Below are positions 34,111-42,987 of a stretch of 64,000 nt of DNA, in pieces; the stretch's first letter is position 1, and the number at the start of each line of letters is the position of its first letter. Below the pieces are notes generated by a model, which saw only the letters and a list, made by a program, of their open reading frames with translations, searched no databases and was not told the origin of the DNA. Source of the DNA: Acidobacteriota bacterium (lineage in GTDB: Bacteria > Acidobacteriota > Terriglobia > Bryobacterales > Bryobacteraceae); assembly GCA_018268715.1 (NCBI GenBank), contig JAFDVZ010000003.1, forward strand, positions 1 to 64,000, in the 5' to 3' direction. The position numbers were made by a program, and so were the translations under genes.

Positions 34111-34875
34111 CTAACTCCTGGCGGGACGGACCCCGCCCGCAATCACGATCTCTTCACGGCCGTCGTCGGCCCGCAGCCGCAGATAGCCTTCCGCGGTCAG
34201 CCCGGCGGTGACTCCGGTCACCTCCCGGCCGCCCAGTTCGACAGTAACACGCCGGCCCACAACGTAACTCGACGCCCGCGTGAACAGGGCGAAGATCGCT
34301 TCCCGGCCCTCGGCGGCGAGGATCTCGCAGTGACGGTCGATTTCGTCGAGCAGCGCGGCCAGCAGGTCCTCGCGCGACTGCTCCCGGCCGCTTTCGATGC
34401 GCAGCGACGTCGCGATGGCGGCCACTTCGTCCGGAAACGCGGTCTGGTTTACGTTCACGCCGATGCCCGCCACCACCGCCGAGCCGTACAACTGGGCGAG
34501 GATGCCGCAGCATTTGCGGTCCTTCACCAGCACGTCGTTGGGCCAACGAAGATCGCAGGCCACGCCCGTGGTGGATTGGATGGCCTCCGCCACCGCCACT
34601 CCCAGGGCGAACGTCGCCACCGGGAAGGACGCCTTGTCCACACCCGCCAGCCGCAGCACGATGCTGAAATACAGGCCCGCGTCGCGTTCGCTGTGCCAGA
34701 CCCGCTGATACCGGCCATGTCCCGCCGTCTGCTCGTCGGCGCCGACCACCAGGCCCGATGCGCAACCCGCCTCGGACAGCCTGGCGGCCTCGTGCATGGT
34801 GGAGTCGACGGAGGCTCTCCATAGGATCTCGCGGCCGGGCGCGAGCATCCGCACACGCTCGACGTTCAGGGGCAT
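34111..34875 (-). CDS. birA: Biotin--[acetyl-CoA-carboxylase] ligase, monofunctional
   Basis: The 254-residue product has ligase-domain motifs STMHEAARL, VGADEQTAGHGRYQRVW (equivalent of the biotin-binding GRGRxGRxW loop), LYFSIVLRL and LRWPNDVLVKDRKCCGIL, followed by a C-terminal SH3-like domain (GREVTGVTAGLTAEGYLRLR). The N-terminal repressor helix-turn-helix of E. coli BirA is missing, so it attaches biotin but should not regulate transcription. It overlaps nadC by 10 bp. Confidence 0.93.
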   Translation of the reverse strand: MPLNVERVRMLAPGREILWRASVDSTMHEAARLSEAGCASGLVVGADEQTAGHGRYQRVWHSERDAGLYFSIVLRLAGVDKASFPVATFALGVAVAEAIQSTTGVACDLRWPNDVLVKDRKCCGILAQLYGSAVVAGIGVNVNQTAFPDEVAAIATSLRIESGREQSREDLLAALLDEIDRHCEILAAEGREAIFALFTRASSYVVGRRVTVELGGREVTGVTAGLTAEGYLRLRADDGREEIVIAGGVRPARS

Positions 34876-35702
34876 TGCTGGATGCGCAGGTTGATGTCCA
34901 CCGCCGGGGCGGAGTGCGTGATGGCGCCCACGGAGATGAAGTCCGCGCCGGTCTCCGCATAGGCTCGCACGGTGGAGAGATTCACGCCGCCGGAGATCTC
35001 CACCTTGGCGCGGCCGGCGATGAAACGGATCTCTTCGGCCGCTTGCGCGGGAGTCATGTTGTCGAGCAGCAGGCGCGGCACGGCGAGAGACAGCGCTTCT
35101 TCGATCTCGGCGCGTGTGCGCACCTCGACCTCGATCTCTAGATCCTCGTCCTCTGCCGTCGATTTCGCCGCCTCGACGGCTTGGCGGACGCCGCCCGTCA
35201 TGGTGAGGTGGTTGTTCTTGATGAGGATCCCGTCGTACAGGCCCATGCGGTGGTTCGTCACGCCGCCCGCCGCAGCCGCCAGCTTTTCGAGCCGGCGGAG
35301 GCCGGGCGTGGTCTTGCGCGTATCGAGGATCTTGCAGTTTGTGCCGGCCACCGCGTCGACATAGGCGCGGGCCAGCGTGGCGACGCCGCTCAAGCGCTGC
35401 ATGAAGTTCAGCGCCACGCGCTCCCGGGTCAGCATCTTGCGAGCCCGCGCGCGAACGGTGGCGATGACTTCGCCGTCCTCCGCCGTGTCGCCCGAGCGCT
35501 TGTGCATGGTGACCTTGTCGAACATCAGGTTCAGCAGTTCGACGCCCGCCACCACCAGCTTCTGCCGGGCGATGAAGCGGCCGTCAGCGCGCCAGCCTTC
35601 GGGGATGCACGCTTCGCTGGTGAGGTCGCCGATGCCGACGTCCTCATAGAACGCTCGCGCTACCGCTTCCGCGATCTCCTGGTGATGGATGTCGAAGATC
35701 AT
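34866..35702 (-). CDS. nadC: Nicotinate-nucleotide pyrophosphorylase (carboxylating)
   Basis: The 278-residue product has family blocks DVGIGDLTSEACIPEG, NFMQRLSGVATLARAYVDAV, ILDTRKTTPGLRRLEK and HRMGLYDGILIKNNHLTM, ending with VEISGGVNLSTVRAYAETGAD and FISVGAITHS. It converts quinolinate and PRPP to nicotinate mononucleotide, the last de novo step unique to NAD synthesis. It overlaps valS (4 bp) and birA (10 bp), a tight operon. nadA and nadB are not in this window. Confidence 0.95.
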   Translation of the reverse strand: MIFDIHHQEIAEAVARAFYEDVGIGDLTSEACIPEGWRADGRFIARQKLVVAGVELLNLMFDKVTMHKRSGDTAEDGEVIATVRARARKMLTRERVALNFMQRLSGVATLARAYVDAVAGTNCKILDTRKTTPGLRRLEKLAAAAGGVTNHRMGLYDGILIKNNHLTMTGGVRQAVEAAKSTAEDEDLEIEVEVRTRAEIEEALSLAVPRLLLDNMTPAQAAEEIRFIAGRAKVEISGGVNLSTVRAYAETGADFISVGAITHSAPAVDINLRIQQCP

Positions 35703-38329
35703 TGCCCCAGCGCCTCCAAGGTCGCGCGGCTCTTGGCTAACTGCGCCTGGTATTCGGCGAGTTTCGTCCTGATGCCAGTAACCACCTTCTCCGGCGCTTT
35801 CTTCATGAACTCTTCGTTCGAGAGTTGGCGTTCGGAGTTAGCGGCCGCTTTGGTTAACTGCTCGATTTCCTTTTCGAGACGGGTCCGCAGGGTCTTCAGG
35901 TCGGCCGCGGGCAGATGCAGCCAGAGGTCGAAATCGGGGGTGGAGCGGACCGCTCCGCCCAGGTGCGGGGCGGCGCCGTGTTGGAGGTCGAGCTTCACGT
36001 TGGTCAGACGCTCGATGGCCTCGCGCTCGCGATCGGCCACCGCGTAGGCGCCGTCGCGGGCGTAGAGCGTCGCTTCGAGCTGCGAGACGTTGCCGGCGAC
36101 GAGTTCGGCGCGAAGGGTGCGGCCGGAGGCGATGACGCCTTGCAGGATCGCCATCTCGGAGTCGGCCTGCGCATAGCCGGCCGCGACCGCTTTCGGATAA
36201 CTCGATAGCGCGATGGAGACCGGGTCAGCGGCGACGCGGAGGCGCTGCCATAACTCCTCCGTGATGAACGGCATGATCGGGTGGAGTAGACGCATGGCCT
36301 GATCGAAGACGAACAGCAGCGCCTGCCAGTTCGAGTCGTAACCCGAGCCGTCACGGAGGCGCAGCTTCTTGAGCTCGATGTACCAGTCGCAGAATTCGTC
36401 CCAAATGAAGTGGTAGATGGCGTCGGCCGCTTCGTGATAGCGATGCTGGTCGAGCGAGGCGTTCATGGTCGCCACGCAGGCAGCCAGGCGATTGAGGATC
36501 CAGCGGTCTTCGAGATGCTCCGCGGCGGGTTCGGCGGGGATGCAGGGCTCGACGCCGGCCGCCTCCATCTTCATGAAGATGAAGCGGGCTGCGTTCCAGA
36601 TCTTGTTGGCGAAGGCGCGGGAGGCCTCCATGCGTTCCGGCGTGAAGGCGATGTCCATGCCGCTGGCCGCGCCCTGGACGAGCGACAGGCGGACGGCGTC
36701 GGTGCCGTATTGATCGTTGACCGTCAGCGGGTCGATGACGTTGCCCTTGGTCTTCGACATCTTCTGGCGGTCGGCGTCGCGCACGAGGCCGTGCAGGTGG
36801 ACCTGGCGGAACGGGACTTCGCCGGTCATCTCCATGCCGAGCATGGCCATGCGCGCCACCCAGAAGAACAGGATGTCGAAGCCGGTGACCATCAGCGTGG
36901 TCGGGTAGAAGGCCTTCAGGTCCTCGGTCTGGTCGGGCCAGCCGAGCGTGGAGAAGGGCCACAGGCCGGAGCTGAACCATGTGTCGAGGACGTCGGTCTC
37001 CTGCTGGAGGGAGGTCGAGCCGCAGTGCGAGCACTGGGACGGGTCCTCGCGGGCCACCGTGATCTGATGGCAGCTGTCGCAGAACCAGGCCGGGATGCGG
37101 TGGCCCCACCAGAGCTGGCGCGAGATGCACCAGTCGCGGATGTTGTCCATCCACTGGTGGTAGGTGGCGATCCAGGAGGCCGGCACGAACTGGATGCGGC
37201 CGTCGTCCACCGCCTCAATGGCGGGCTTGGCGAGCGGCTTCATGGTGACGAACCACTGGTTAGAGACGAGGGGCTCGACGGGCGTCTTGCAGCGGTCGCA
37301 GATGGCGAGGCTGAGCGCGTACTTTTCCACCTTTTCGAGCAGACCGAGCTTTTCGAGTTCGGCCACCACCTGCTTGCGGGCCTCGAAGCGGTCGAGGCCG
37401 GAGAAGGGGCCGGCGGCGGCGGTCATCTTCGCCATTTCGTCGATGACCTTCACGAGGGGCAGGTTGTGTCGCTTGCCGGCCTCGAAGTCGTTCATGTCGT
37501 GCGCGGGGGTCACCTTCACGACGCCGGTGCCGAACTTCGGGTCGGCGAGTTCGTCGAGGATGATGGGGATCTCGCGGTCCATCAGCGGCAGGACCACGGT
37601 GAGGCCGTGGAGGTCCGTGTAGCGGGCGTCCTGAAGGTTCACGGCGACAGCGGTGTCGCCCAGCATGGTTTCGGGGCGCGTGGTCGCGACGGTGAGGTAG
37701 CGGCCTTCGAGGCCCTTCACCGGGTACTTAATGTGCCAGAGGCTGCCTTCGCTGTCCTTATGTATGGTCTCGAGATCGGACAGGGCGGTGTGGCAGCGCG
37801 GACACCAATTGACCATGCGCTCGCCGCGGTAGATGAGCCCCTTGTCGTAGAGGCGCACGAAGGCTTCGCGGACGGCTCGGGAGAGGCCGGGGTCGAGGGT
37901 GAAGCGTTCGCGGCTCCAGTCGCAGCTCGAGCCGAGGCGCTTCATCTGGTCGTTGATGCGCTTCTGGCAGATCTCCTTCCACTCCCAGACCTTTTCGAGG
38001 AACTTCTCACGGCCCAGTTCGAGGCGGTTGAGGCCTTGTTTGGCGAGTTCGCGCTCCACCACCATCTGCGTGGCGATGCCCGCGTGGTCGGTGCCCGGGA
38101 CCCACAGGGCGTTGTCGCCGCTCATGCGATGCCAGCGGACGGCCATGTCGATCAGCGTATGGTCCAACATGTGGCCCATGTGGAGCGAGCCGGTTACGTT
38201 GGGCGGCGGAATGACGAGCGAAAAGTACTTGCCGGGCTGCGGCTTGGCGTGGAAGATGCCCGACTCAATCCACCATTCGGCCCAGCGCGGTTCAAAGCGC
38301 TGAGGCTCATACACTTTTTCGATTTGCAT
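35699..38329 (-). CDS. valS: Valine--tRNA ligase
   Basis: The 876-residue product is a full class I synthetase. PPNVTGSLHMGHMLDHTL is the HIGH region; the editing domain includes ATTRPETMLGDTAVAVN and GTGVVKVTPAHDMNDFE; WCISRQLWWGHRIPAW and KMSKTKGNVIDP (Lys about residue 523) follow. A C-terminal coiled coil (LKTLRTRLEKEIEQLTKAA) binds tRNA. ATG 38329 was chosen because GGAG lies about 10 nt upstream; an in-frame ATG at 38359 adds ten non-conserved residues. First gene of the cofactor operon. Confidence 0.96.
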   Translation of the reverse strand: MQIEKVYEPQRFEPRWAEWWIESGIFHAKPQPGKYFSLVIPPPNVTGSLHMGHMLDHTLIDMAVRWHRMSGDNALWVPGTDHAGIATQMVVERELAKQGLNRLELGREKFLEKVWEWKEICQKRINDQMKRLGSSCDWSRERFTLDPGLSRAVREAFVRLYDKGLIYRGERMVNWCPRCHTALSDLETIHKDSEGSLWHIKYPVKGLEGRYLTVATTRPETMLGDTAVAVNLQDARYTDLHGLTVVLPLMDREIPIILDELADPKFGTGVVKVTPAHDMNDFEAGKRHNLPLVKVIDEMAKMTAAAGPFSGLDRFEARKQVVAELEKLGLLEKVEKYALSLAICDRCKTPVEPLVSNQWFVTMKPLAKPAIEAVDDGRIQFVPASWIATYHQWMDNIRDWCISRQLWWGHRIPAWFCDSCHQITVAREDPSQCSHCGSTSLQQETDVLDTWFSSGLWPFSTLGWPDQTEDLKAFYPTTLMVTGFDILFFWVARMAMLGMEMTGEVPFRQVHLHGLVRDADRQKMSKTKGNVIDPLTVNDQYGTDAVRLSLVQGAASGMDIAFTPERMEASRAFANKIWNAARFIFMKMEAAGVEPCIPAEPAAEHLEDRWILNRLAACVATMNASLDQHRYHEAADAIYHFIWDEFCDWYIELKKLRLRDGSGYDSNWQALLFVFDQAMRLLHPIMPFITEELWQRLRVAADPVSIALSSYPKAVAAGYAQADSEMAILQGVIASGRTLRAELVAGNVSQLEATLYARDGAYAVADREREAIERLTNVKLDLQHGAAPHLGGAVRSTPDFDLWLHLPAADLKTLRTRLEKEIEQLTKAAANSERQLSNEEFMKKAPEKVVTGIRTKLAEYQAQLAKSRATLEALGQ

Positions 38330-38359
38330 GAGGAAACTCCATTTTAGCGTGCCAGGCAA

Positions 38360-38840
38360 GGGATGGGCTTGCGGCGCGCCGCCGAGGGCCGACCGGAGCC
38401 GGTTCCGACGGTCCGGCGACTGTACACTTTCACGGGTGGCGCCAGAAGGCCGGTTGGGTTCGTTTTGTAATGCGCCCTATCGGCTACTCACTGCGTTCTG
38501 ATTTCTTATTATTTTTCTTATACTTGAGCCGGGAGCCAAATCCGGCTAAGGGTTCGTCGAAAATCACCACAGAGCACCCAGCGTTGGTGTTACTGACTTT
38601 GGGCGACCGGCCTCCGCATGCGTCGGCGAGTGGCAGCCGCTTCCGGATGGCGCGACACCGGAGGCGACTGTCTCATCCTCTCAATTTCATGATATCCGCC
38701 TCGTCCAGGGGGTGAGGGCGATCGTTTTCCGGATGTTGTTGCAGGAGTAGGAAATAGAGATGCCCAACTTCTGTGAACGACGAATTTCGGGGTGGCGGAC
38801 GGAGGGCGAAGAGAAGGCGGATCCAGCGCCGTCGGGCGTG
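38360..38840. other. Gene-poor gap upstream of valS and the TAXI gene
   Basis: No convincing gene is visible in this divergent gap. A short frame at 38470-38715 has no family resemblance or good ribosome-binding site. The stretch has AT-rich patches (TTATTATTTTTCTTATACTT around 38506-38525) that may hold promoter elements, an inverted repeat AGCCGG...CCGGCT near 38529-38550, and a looser GCCTCCG...CGGAGGC pair near 38610-38665. None can be assigned. Confidence 0.4.
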
Positions 38841-38879
38841 GTTAGACGCTGTTAGCCGGAGGTTAATCGCCAGTTAACC
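38841..38879 (+). promoter_or_regulatory. Four helically phased GTTAR direct repeats
   Basis: GTTAG at 38841 and 38851 and GTTAA at 38862 and 38873 are spaced 10, 11 and 11 bp, one helical turn each, ending about 48 bp before the start of the TAXI-type gene. The last two also form the inverted repeat GGTTAA...TTAACC. Phased direct repeats with an 11-bp period are the typical target of OmpR/PhoB-type regulators. The site is therefore a strong candidate operator for the gene at 38925. Confidence 0.5.
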
Positions 38880-38924
38880 CTGCCGCCAAACCTAGCGAAG
38901 GCCGTTCCATGGTGTCAGCATGTA

Positions 38925-39953
38925 GTGGTGCGCGCTGTGATCTCGCTATTCCTGCTCGCCGCCGCGCTCGCTGGCGGCGAATCCGGCATTAAAGACAAGA
39001 AGCCCGTCTTTGGCGGCGCCTGCCGTCTTTGCCCCTGGGGCGCCATGGCGGAAGTGGTGCAGGCCGCCATGAAGCCGTATGGGTATGACGTTCAGATCTG
39101 TTACAACTGCAATGCCGTCGACGCTCCCCGCATTGTCGGCGAGGCCCGCATGCCTCCGCCCTACAAGCCGGATCCCGCCGTGCCTGAGATCCTAGCCCCG
39201 CGCAACGCGCCTGGCCTGGGAGCCATCGACTTCGGCGCCACCGCGATCCAGTTCATCCGGGCGGCCTACCGGGGAACCGGCCCCTACGCGAAGGATAAGC
39301 CGCACTCGAATCTCCGGCTGATCGCGAATATTCAGGACCCCAGCTATGTCCTGGCAGCCGCCCGCACGTCCTCGGGAATCACGGATCTCGCCCAACTGCG
39401 GGGCAAGCCGGTCCGCGTGCTGACGGCCGGCATCGGCGGCGACGCCACCCCGCTGATTCTCGCCCACTACGGTCTCTCCAAAGCCTCTATCGAGGCGGCT
39501 GGGGGCGCGGTGGGCTCAACGCCCGCGCTGCGCGAGAACTTCGATATCGCCATCGGCGGCGCCGGTCCGATGACAACGGCCCCCGAGTGGCGCATCTGGA
39601 CCGAAATCAGCCAGAAGTTCGACCTCACGTTCCTCGAGTTGCCCGAAGCCCTGCTCGATCACATCGCCAAGACCACCGAACAGGAGCGGGGCATTATCCC
39701 GGCGGGCCTGTACCGCGGCATCGACCGTCCCATCGCCACGACGGTGCGGACGGGGACCGTCGTGTACACTCGGGACGACGTTCCGGAGAGCTTTGCCTAC
39801 GCCGTCGCGAAGGCCCTGGACGAGCAGCAGCAGCTCTTCCAATGGCGCCACCTGCCGTTCTCCTACAATGCCCACACGGTCTCGAAAGCCTATGAAGTCC
39901 CGCTGCACCCCGGTGCGGCTCGCTACTACCGACAGATGGGCTATATGAAGTGA
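38925..39953 (+). CDS. TAXI-family periplasmic solute-binding protein
   Basis: The 342-residue product has a signal peptide (ISLFLLAAALAGGESG) and a periplasmic-binding fold like the TAXI subunits of TRAP transporters: FIRAAYRGTGPYAKDKPHSN, LRLIANIQDPSYVLAAA, GITDLAQLRGKPVRVLTAG and GIGGDATPLILAHYGL. Near the N-terminus it carries two cysteine pairs, GACRLCPWGAM and CYNCNAVDA, unusual for TAXI proteins and suggestive of a metal or disulphide site. No TRAP membrane subunit is adjacent. GTG 38925 is the start used; GTG 38928 is equally possible. Phased GTTAR repeats lie upstream. Confidence 0.75.
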   Translation: MVRAVISLFLLAAALAGGESGIKDKKPVFGGACRLCPWGAMAEVVQAAMKPYGYDVQICYNCNAVDAPRIVGEARMPPPYKPDPAVPEILAPRNAPGLGAIDFGATAIQFIRAAYRGTGPYAKDKPHSNLRLIANIQDPSYVLAAARTSSGITDLAQLRGKPVRVLTAGIGGDATPLILAHYGLSKASIEAAGGAVGSTPALRENFDIAIGGAGPMTTAPEWRIWTEISQKFDLTFLELPEALLDHIAKTTEQERGIIPAGLYRGIDRPIATTVRTGTVVYTRDDVPESFAYAVAKALDEQQQLFQWRHLPFSYNAHTVSKAYEVPLHPGAARYYRQMGYMK

Positions 39954-39989
39954 GCCGGGCGAGGTCCGTGTCTTAGAGTAGAGATAGAA

Positions 39990-40586
39990 ATGCAATGGTA
40001 TGAAGACGAAGTGCAGGCCATTGAGCGTCGCCGCCGGGCCGGGCGCTTTCCCATCAACGCGCCGGTCTTCTACGGCAGTTCCTCGATCCGACTCTGGGAC
40101 ACGCTCGGCGAGGATGTCGACCCCGCGGTCGTGAACCTGGGCTTCGGCGGCTCGACGTTGGAAGCCTGCGACTACTTCTTTCACCGGCTGATCGCGCCTT
40201 TGAAACCGTCGACATTGGTGGTCTACGCGGGAGATAACGACCTGGGCGACGGCCGCGCGCCGGACCATGTCGCCGCCAGTTTCCGCTCGCTCGCCGCCAA
40301 AGTGGCCCAATTGGACCCGGCGCCGCGCTTCGGCTTCATCTCCATCAAGCCGAGTCCGGCCCGTTGGGGCATCCTGGACCGAATCCGCGCCGTCAATGAT
40401 TCCGTGCTGGGAGATATGGCCGCTTGCCGGGACTGCTTCTACATCGATGTCTTTCCCGCCATGCTCGGCGCCAACGGCGGCCCTCGCCCCGAGTTGTTCG
40501 AACCCGACGGCCTGCACATGAACCGCGCCGGATACCGGCTCTGGTCCCGACTGATCCGGCCGTATCGAAACAGAATCGTCGCCTGA
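39990..40586 (+). CDS. SGNH/GDSL hydrolase
   Basis: The 198-residue product has all four SGNH blocks: VFYGSSSIRLWDTL with the nucleophile Ser, VNLGFGGSTLEACDYF with Gly, YAGDNDLGDGRA with Asn and DGLHMNRAGYRLW with Asp and His. It is an esterase or lipase of unknown substrate. No signal peptide is seen, so it is presumably cytoplasmic. It lies 36 bp after the TAXI gene and 44 bp before the next esterase gene, likely one transcript. Confidence 0.88.
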   Translation: MQWYEDEVQAIERRRRAGRFPINAPVFYGSSSIRLWDTLGEDVDPAVVNLGFGGSTLEACDYFFHRLIAPLKPSTLVVYAGDNDLGDGRAPDHVAASFRSLAAKVAQLDPAPRFGFISIKPSPARWGILDRIRAVNDSVLGDMAACRDCFYIDVFPAMLGANGGPRPELFEPDGLHMNRAGYRLWSRLIRPYRNRIVA

Positions 40587-40630
40587 CGTTGTTTAGAAAT
40601 CAACACGCCTTGGCTATACTCCTACACAAG

Positions 40631-41359
40631 GTGCACCGGGAGTATCGTCGGTGGTTCAGTCCGAATCTGGGTCGTGACATGGAGTTGCTGAGCTTCGGTC
40701 ACGCCGGCGCGAGCGTACTGGTGTTTCCCACGCGCCAGGGCCGATTTTTCGACTTCGAGAACTGGGGGCTGGTGGACGCCATTCGCCAGTCCATCGAAGC
40801 CGGCCAGGTCCGCCTGTACTGCGTGGACAGCGTCGATTCGGAGAGCTTCTACTGCCGTGACTGCCCGGCCCCCAATCGCATCGCGCGGCATAACCGCTAT
40901 GAGCGCTATATTCTGGACGAAGTCATCCCGTTGATGCGGAACGGATGTCATTCGACCTTCCTGATCGCGCATGGCTGCAGCCTGGGCGCGTACCACGCGA
41001 TGAACATTGTCCTCCGCCATCCCGGCGTGTTCGGAAAGGTGGTGGCTCTCAGCGGCCGTTTCGATCTTACGCGAGCGATCGGCCCATTCGAGGACCTGTT
41101 TCAGGGCCATTACGACGAAGACATCTATTTCCACACTCCGGAGCACTTTCTGCCCGGGCTGCGCGACTCGGACCGATTGCATCATCTGCGCCGCACGGAG
41201 ATCCACCTGGCGGTTGGCGAGTCCGACCCGTTTCGCCCAAGCAACCAGATCCTGAGCGGGGAGTTGTGGCGCAAGAATGTCCCGCACGGCTTGGCGATCT
41301 GGGAAGGCGAAGCCCATCGCGCGAGCGCATGGCGCCAGATGCTGCCGAACTACCTTTAG
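40631..41359 (+). CDS. Esterase D-like alpha/beta hydrolase
   Basis: The 242-residue product starts VHREYRRWFSPNLGRDMELL, the usual N-terminus of a bacterial putative-esterase family (PF00756). It has the nucleophile elbow AHGCSLGAYHAM, the acid in VALSGRFDLT or VGESDPF, and His in GEAHRASAW. A helical segment (FHTPEHFLPGLRDSDRLHHL) caps the site. GTG 40631 was chosen because conservation begins there; the frame upstream overlaps the SGNH gene. The substrate is unknown. Third gene of the TAXI-SGNH-esterase run. Confidence 0.82.
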   Translation: MHREYRRWFSPNLGRDMELLSFGHAGASVLVFPTRQGRFFDFENWGLVDAIRQSIEAGQVRLYCVDSVDSESFYCRDCPAPNRIARHNRYERYILDEVIPLMRNGCHSTFLIAHGCSLGAYHAMNIVLRHPGVFGKVVALSGRFDLTRAIGPFEDLFQGHYDEDIYFHTPEHFLPGLRDSDRLHHLRRTEIHLAVGESDPFRPSNQILSGELWRKNVPHGLAIWEGEAHRASAWRQMLPNYL

Positions 41360-41494
41360 TCCGCTTCGGACGCCCTCGATAATAATCGCTTCGCCCTTGG
41401 CCGGATGGCCGAAACGTCGACCCGGCCATAGGGCCGGCGCCTTCTCGCATGCTCTACTAGAGATCGCTTACGGTATCGGCGGTACACTAGAGGC

Positions 41495-41704
41495 GTGGCA
41501 GAGGTGGAGATCCAGATTGTTTCCAACGAGGCCGGTCAACCGACAGCCGTGATCGTTCCGATTGAACTCTGGCGGGAAATTGCGGCGGAACGTGAAACTG
41601 CCCATTTGCTCAAATCGGAGACAATGAAGGCCCGCCTGCTCGCCGCAAAGGAACGCCAGGACGGCTTGTCCCTCGAGGACGTGATTGAGAAGCTTGGAAT
41701 TTGA
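41495..41704 (+). CDS. Phd/YefM-like antitoxin
   Basis: The 69-residue product (GTG start) has an N-terminal DNA-binding part (EIQIVSNEAGQPTAVIVPIE) and an acidic helical C-terminus (LSLEDVIEKLGI), as in antitoxins of the Phd type. It would neutralise the toxin encoded next and repress the pair's promoter. The toxin frame starts inside its last codons. The upstream ACACTAGAGGC and nearby dyads may be the operator. The pair opens the accessory islet at 41.5-44.9 kb. Confidence 0.7.
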   Translation: MAEVEIQIVSNEAGQPTAVIVPIELWREIAAERETAHLLKSETMKARLLAAKERQDGLSLEDVIEKLGI

Positions 41705-41941
41705 TCCTTCGGCCTTTGAAGATCTGGCATGGTGGGCCGAACACGACCGTGGTCAGGCTCTCAGGATCATTCGATTGGTTCGTGATGTGCTCCGCGACCA
41801 GTTCTCAGGGCTCGGGAAGCCAGAACCGCTCCGGCACGAACTCGCCGGTTGTTGGTCGAGACGAATCAGCGAGGAACATCGTCTTGTCACCAGGTTCGGG
41901 TGGATAAGCTTCGCATACTTGCCTGCCGCTATCACTACTGA
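41685..41941 (+). pseudogene. YoeB/Txe-family mRNA interferase toxin, frameshifted
   Basis: Residues up to about 72 match YoeB: FDPSAFEDLAWWAEHDRGQA, RDQFSGLGKPEPLRHELAG and CWSRRISEEHRLV. The expected ending VDKLRILACRYHY plus stop, with the catalytic His-Tyr terminus, is present but in another frame, at 41900-41941. A one-base deletion near 41898 therefore separates them. As it stands, translation runs on to 42023 with an unrelated 30-residue tail and would lack the catalytic end. Either the toxin has been inactivated, leaving a lone antitoxin, or the base call is wrong. Confidence 0.72.
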
Positions 41942-42206
41942 ATTGGCCCGTTGCGGGTTAGTGGTCCCGGAGCAGTATGAAAGCTGGGCCGAAGGGGACG
42001 CGTTAACCGGCCAAATCCTGTGATGTGCGCTTCGCGGACAGACCGCACCACGCTTCAGGGGCGCGGTTGGGAACCGCAACTACCGACAATGCCGTTTCAC
42101 GCCCGGCGATGAGCAGGCGGTCTGCAAATAGCTGAGGCACATAGATTAAACTGCGGATGTGGCACTCTCCGAAGCGGAAGGCATTGCTGCCTTCACGAAG
42201 GCCCGC

Positions 42207-42878
42207 GTGAGCATTTTGTTGTGCGTTGTCAGCGTTAGCGGCTGCGCGGTTGACCCCGGAATCGAATCTCGCGAACTCTCGGATCGGGAACTTGTGGAGA
42301 ACTCTCAGATCATCGTGCTTGGAACGGTTGACGGGCTGAAATCATTCTGGGGGAAGGAACGACTTCGTCATGGGGGCCACGATGGCGTTCCTCAACACTG
42401 GTTCCATGTCGAAGTACACGTGCAGATAGAGAACGTTCTCAAAGGCTCTGTCAGGGCCTCATCGCTGAGTTACACATACTGGATGGACGACGGCGCGAAA
42501 GTCGGAACTTGGAACGACCCCAGGCTTGGCGGACGTTACATTCACTTCCTGAGGAAACGTGGCAGTCAGTTCCGATCCGTAGTGGATTTCTGGCCATCTA
42601 CCTGGGCAATCACCACCGGACGCCATCGATCAGTTCCGCCGGAGGTTGGGTTAGACCAGCAGGTTGCTCAGTTGCTCTTTATACCGGGCGAGGACTTCAA
42701 TCCCGCACACTTCGACATCGCCCACGCCTATGTCCATGCGCGGAGTCTCGTCGGTTGGCCGGAAACTCTTGCACTGGTGAAACCCTTCGCACACAGCCCC
42801 GATCCCGGCATCCGAAGACAAGCGTGCAGTCAGCTAAACGATGGCGGAAGTCCATGGAATACGGAATGCCTGGAGTAG
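42207..42878 (+). CDS. Putative lipoprotein, unknown function
   Basis: The 223-residue product from GTG 42207 begins with a lipoprotein signal (SILLCVVSVSGC). The mature part has segments like SQIIVLGTVDGLKSFWGKER and HVQIENVLKGSVRASSLSY, resembling the NTR-like secreted protein at 51706. The C-terminus has a HEAT-like stretch (ALVKPFAHSPDPGIRRQAC). GC content is lower than in neighbouring core genes, in keeping with an accessory region. A longer frame starts at 42159. Function unknown. Confidence 0.55.
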   Translation: MSILLCVVSVSGCAVDPGIESRELSDRELVENSQIIVLGTVDGLKSFWGKERLRHGGHDGVPQHWFHVEVHVQIENVLKGSVRASSLSYTYWMDDGAKVGTWNDPRLGGRYIHFLRKRGSQFRSVVDFWPSTWAITTGRHRSVPPEVGLDQQVAQLLFIPGEDFNPAHFDIAHAYVHARSLVGWPETLALVKPFAHSPDPGIRRQACSQLNDGGSPWNTECLE

Positions 42879-42987
42879 CGATTGGCGGAGGTTCTATCAC
42901 GACTTGGAGCGTGATTTCGCGTTCCCGCACATTGACTCTTACCGACCTCTGTTTGGGCCGCACAAGCGCAATACAATAGCAAGAGCC

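Noticed and set aside
36410..38347. 645-codon frame opposite valS
   Set aside because: Antisense shadow of a complete valine--tRNA ligase.
38470..38715. 81-codon frame in the gap upstream of the TAXI gene
   Set aside because: No ribosome-binding site, no family resemblance, and a composition typical of chance frames.
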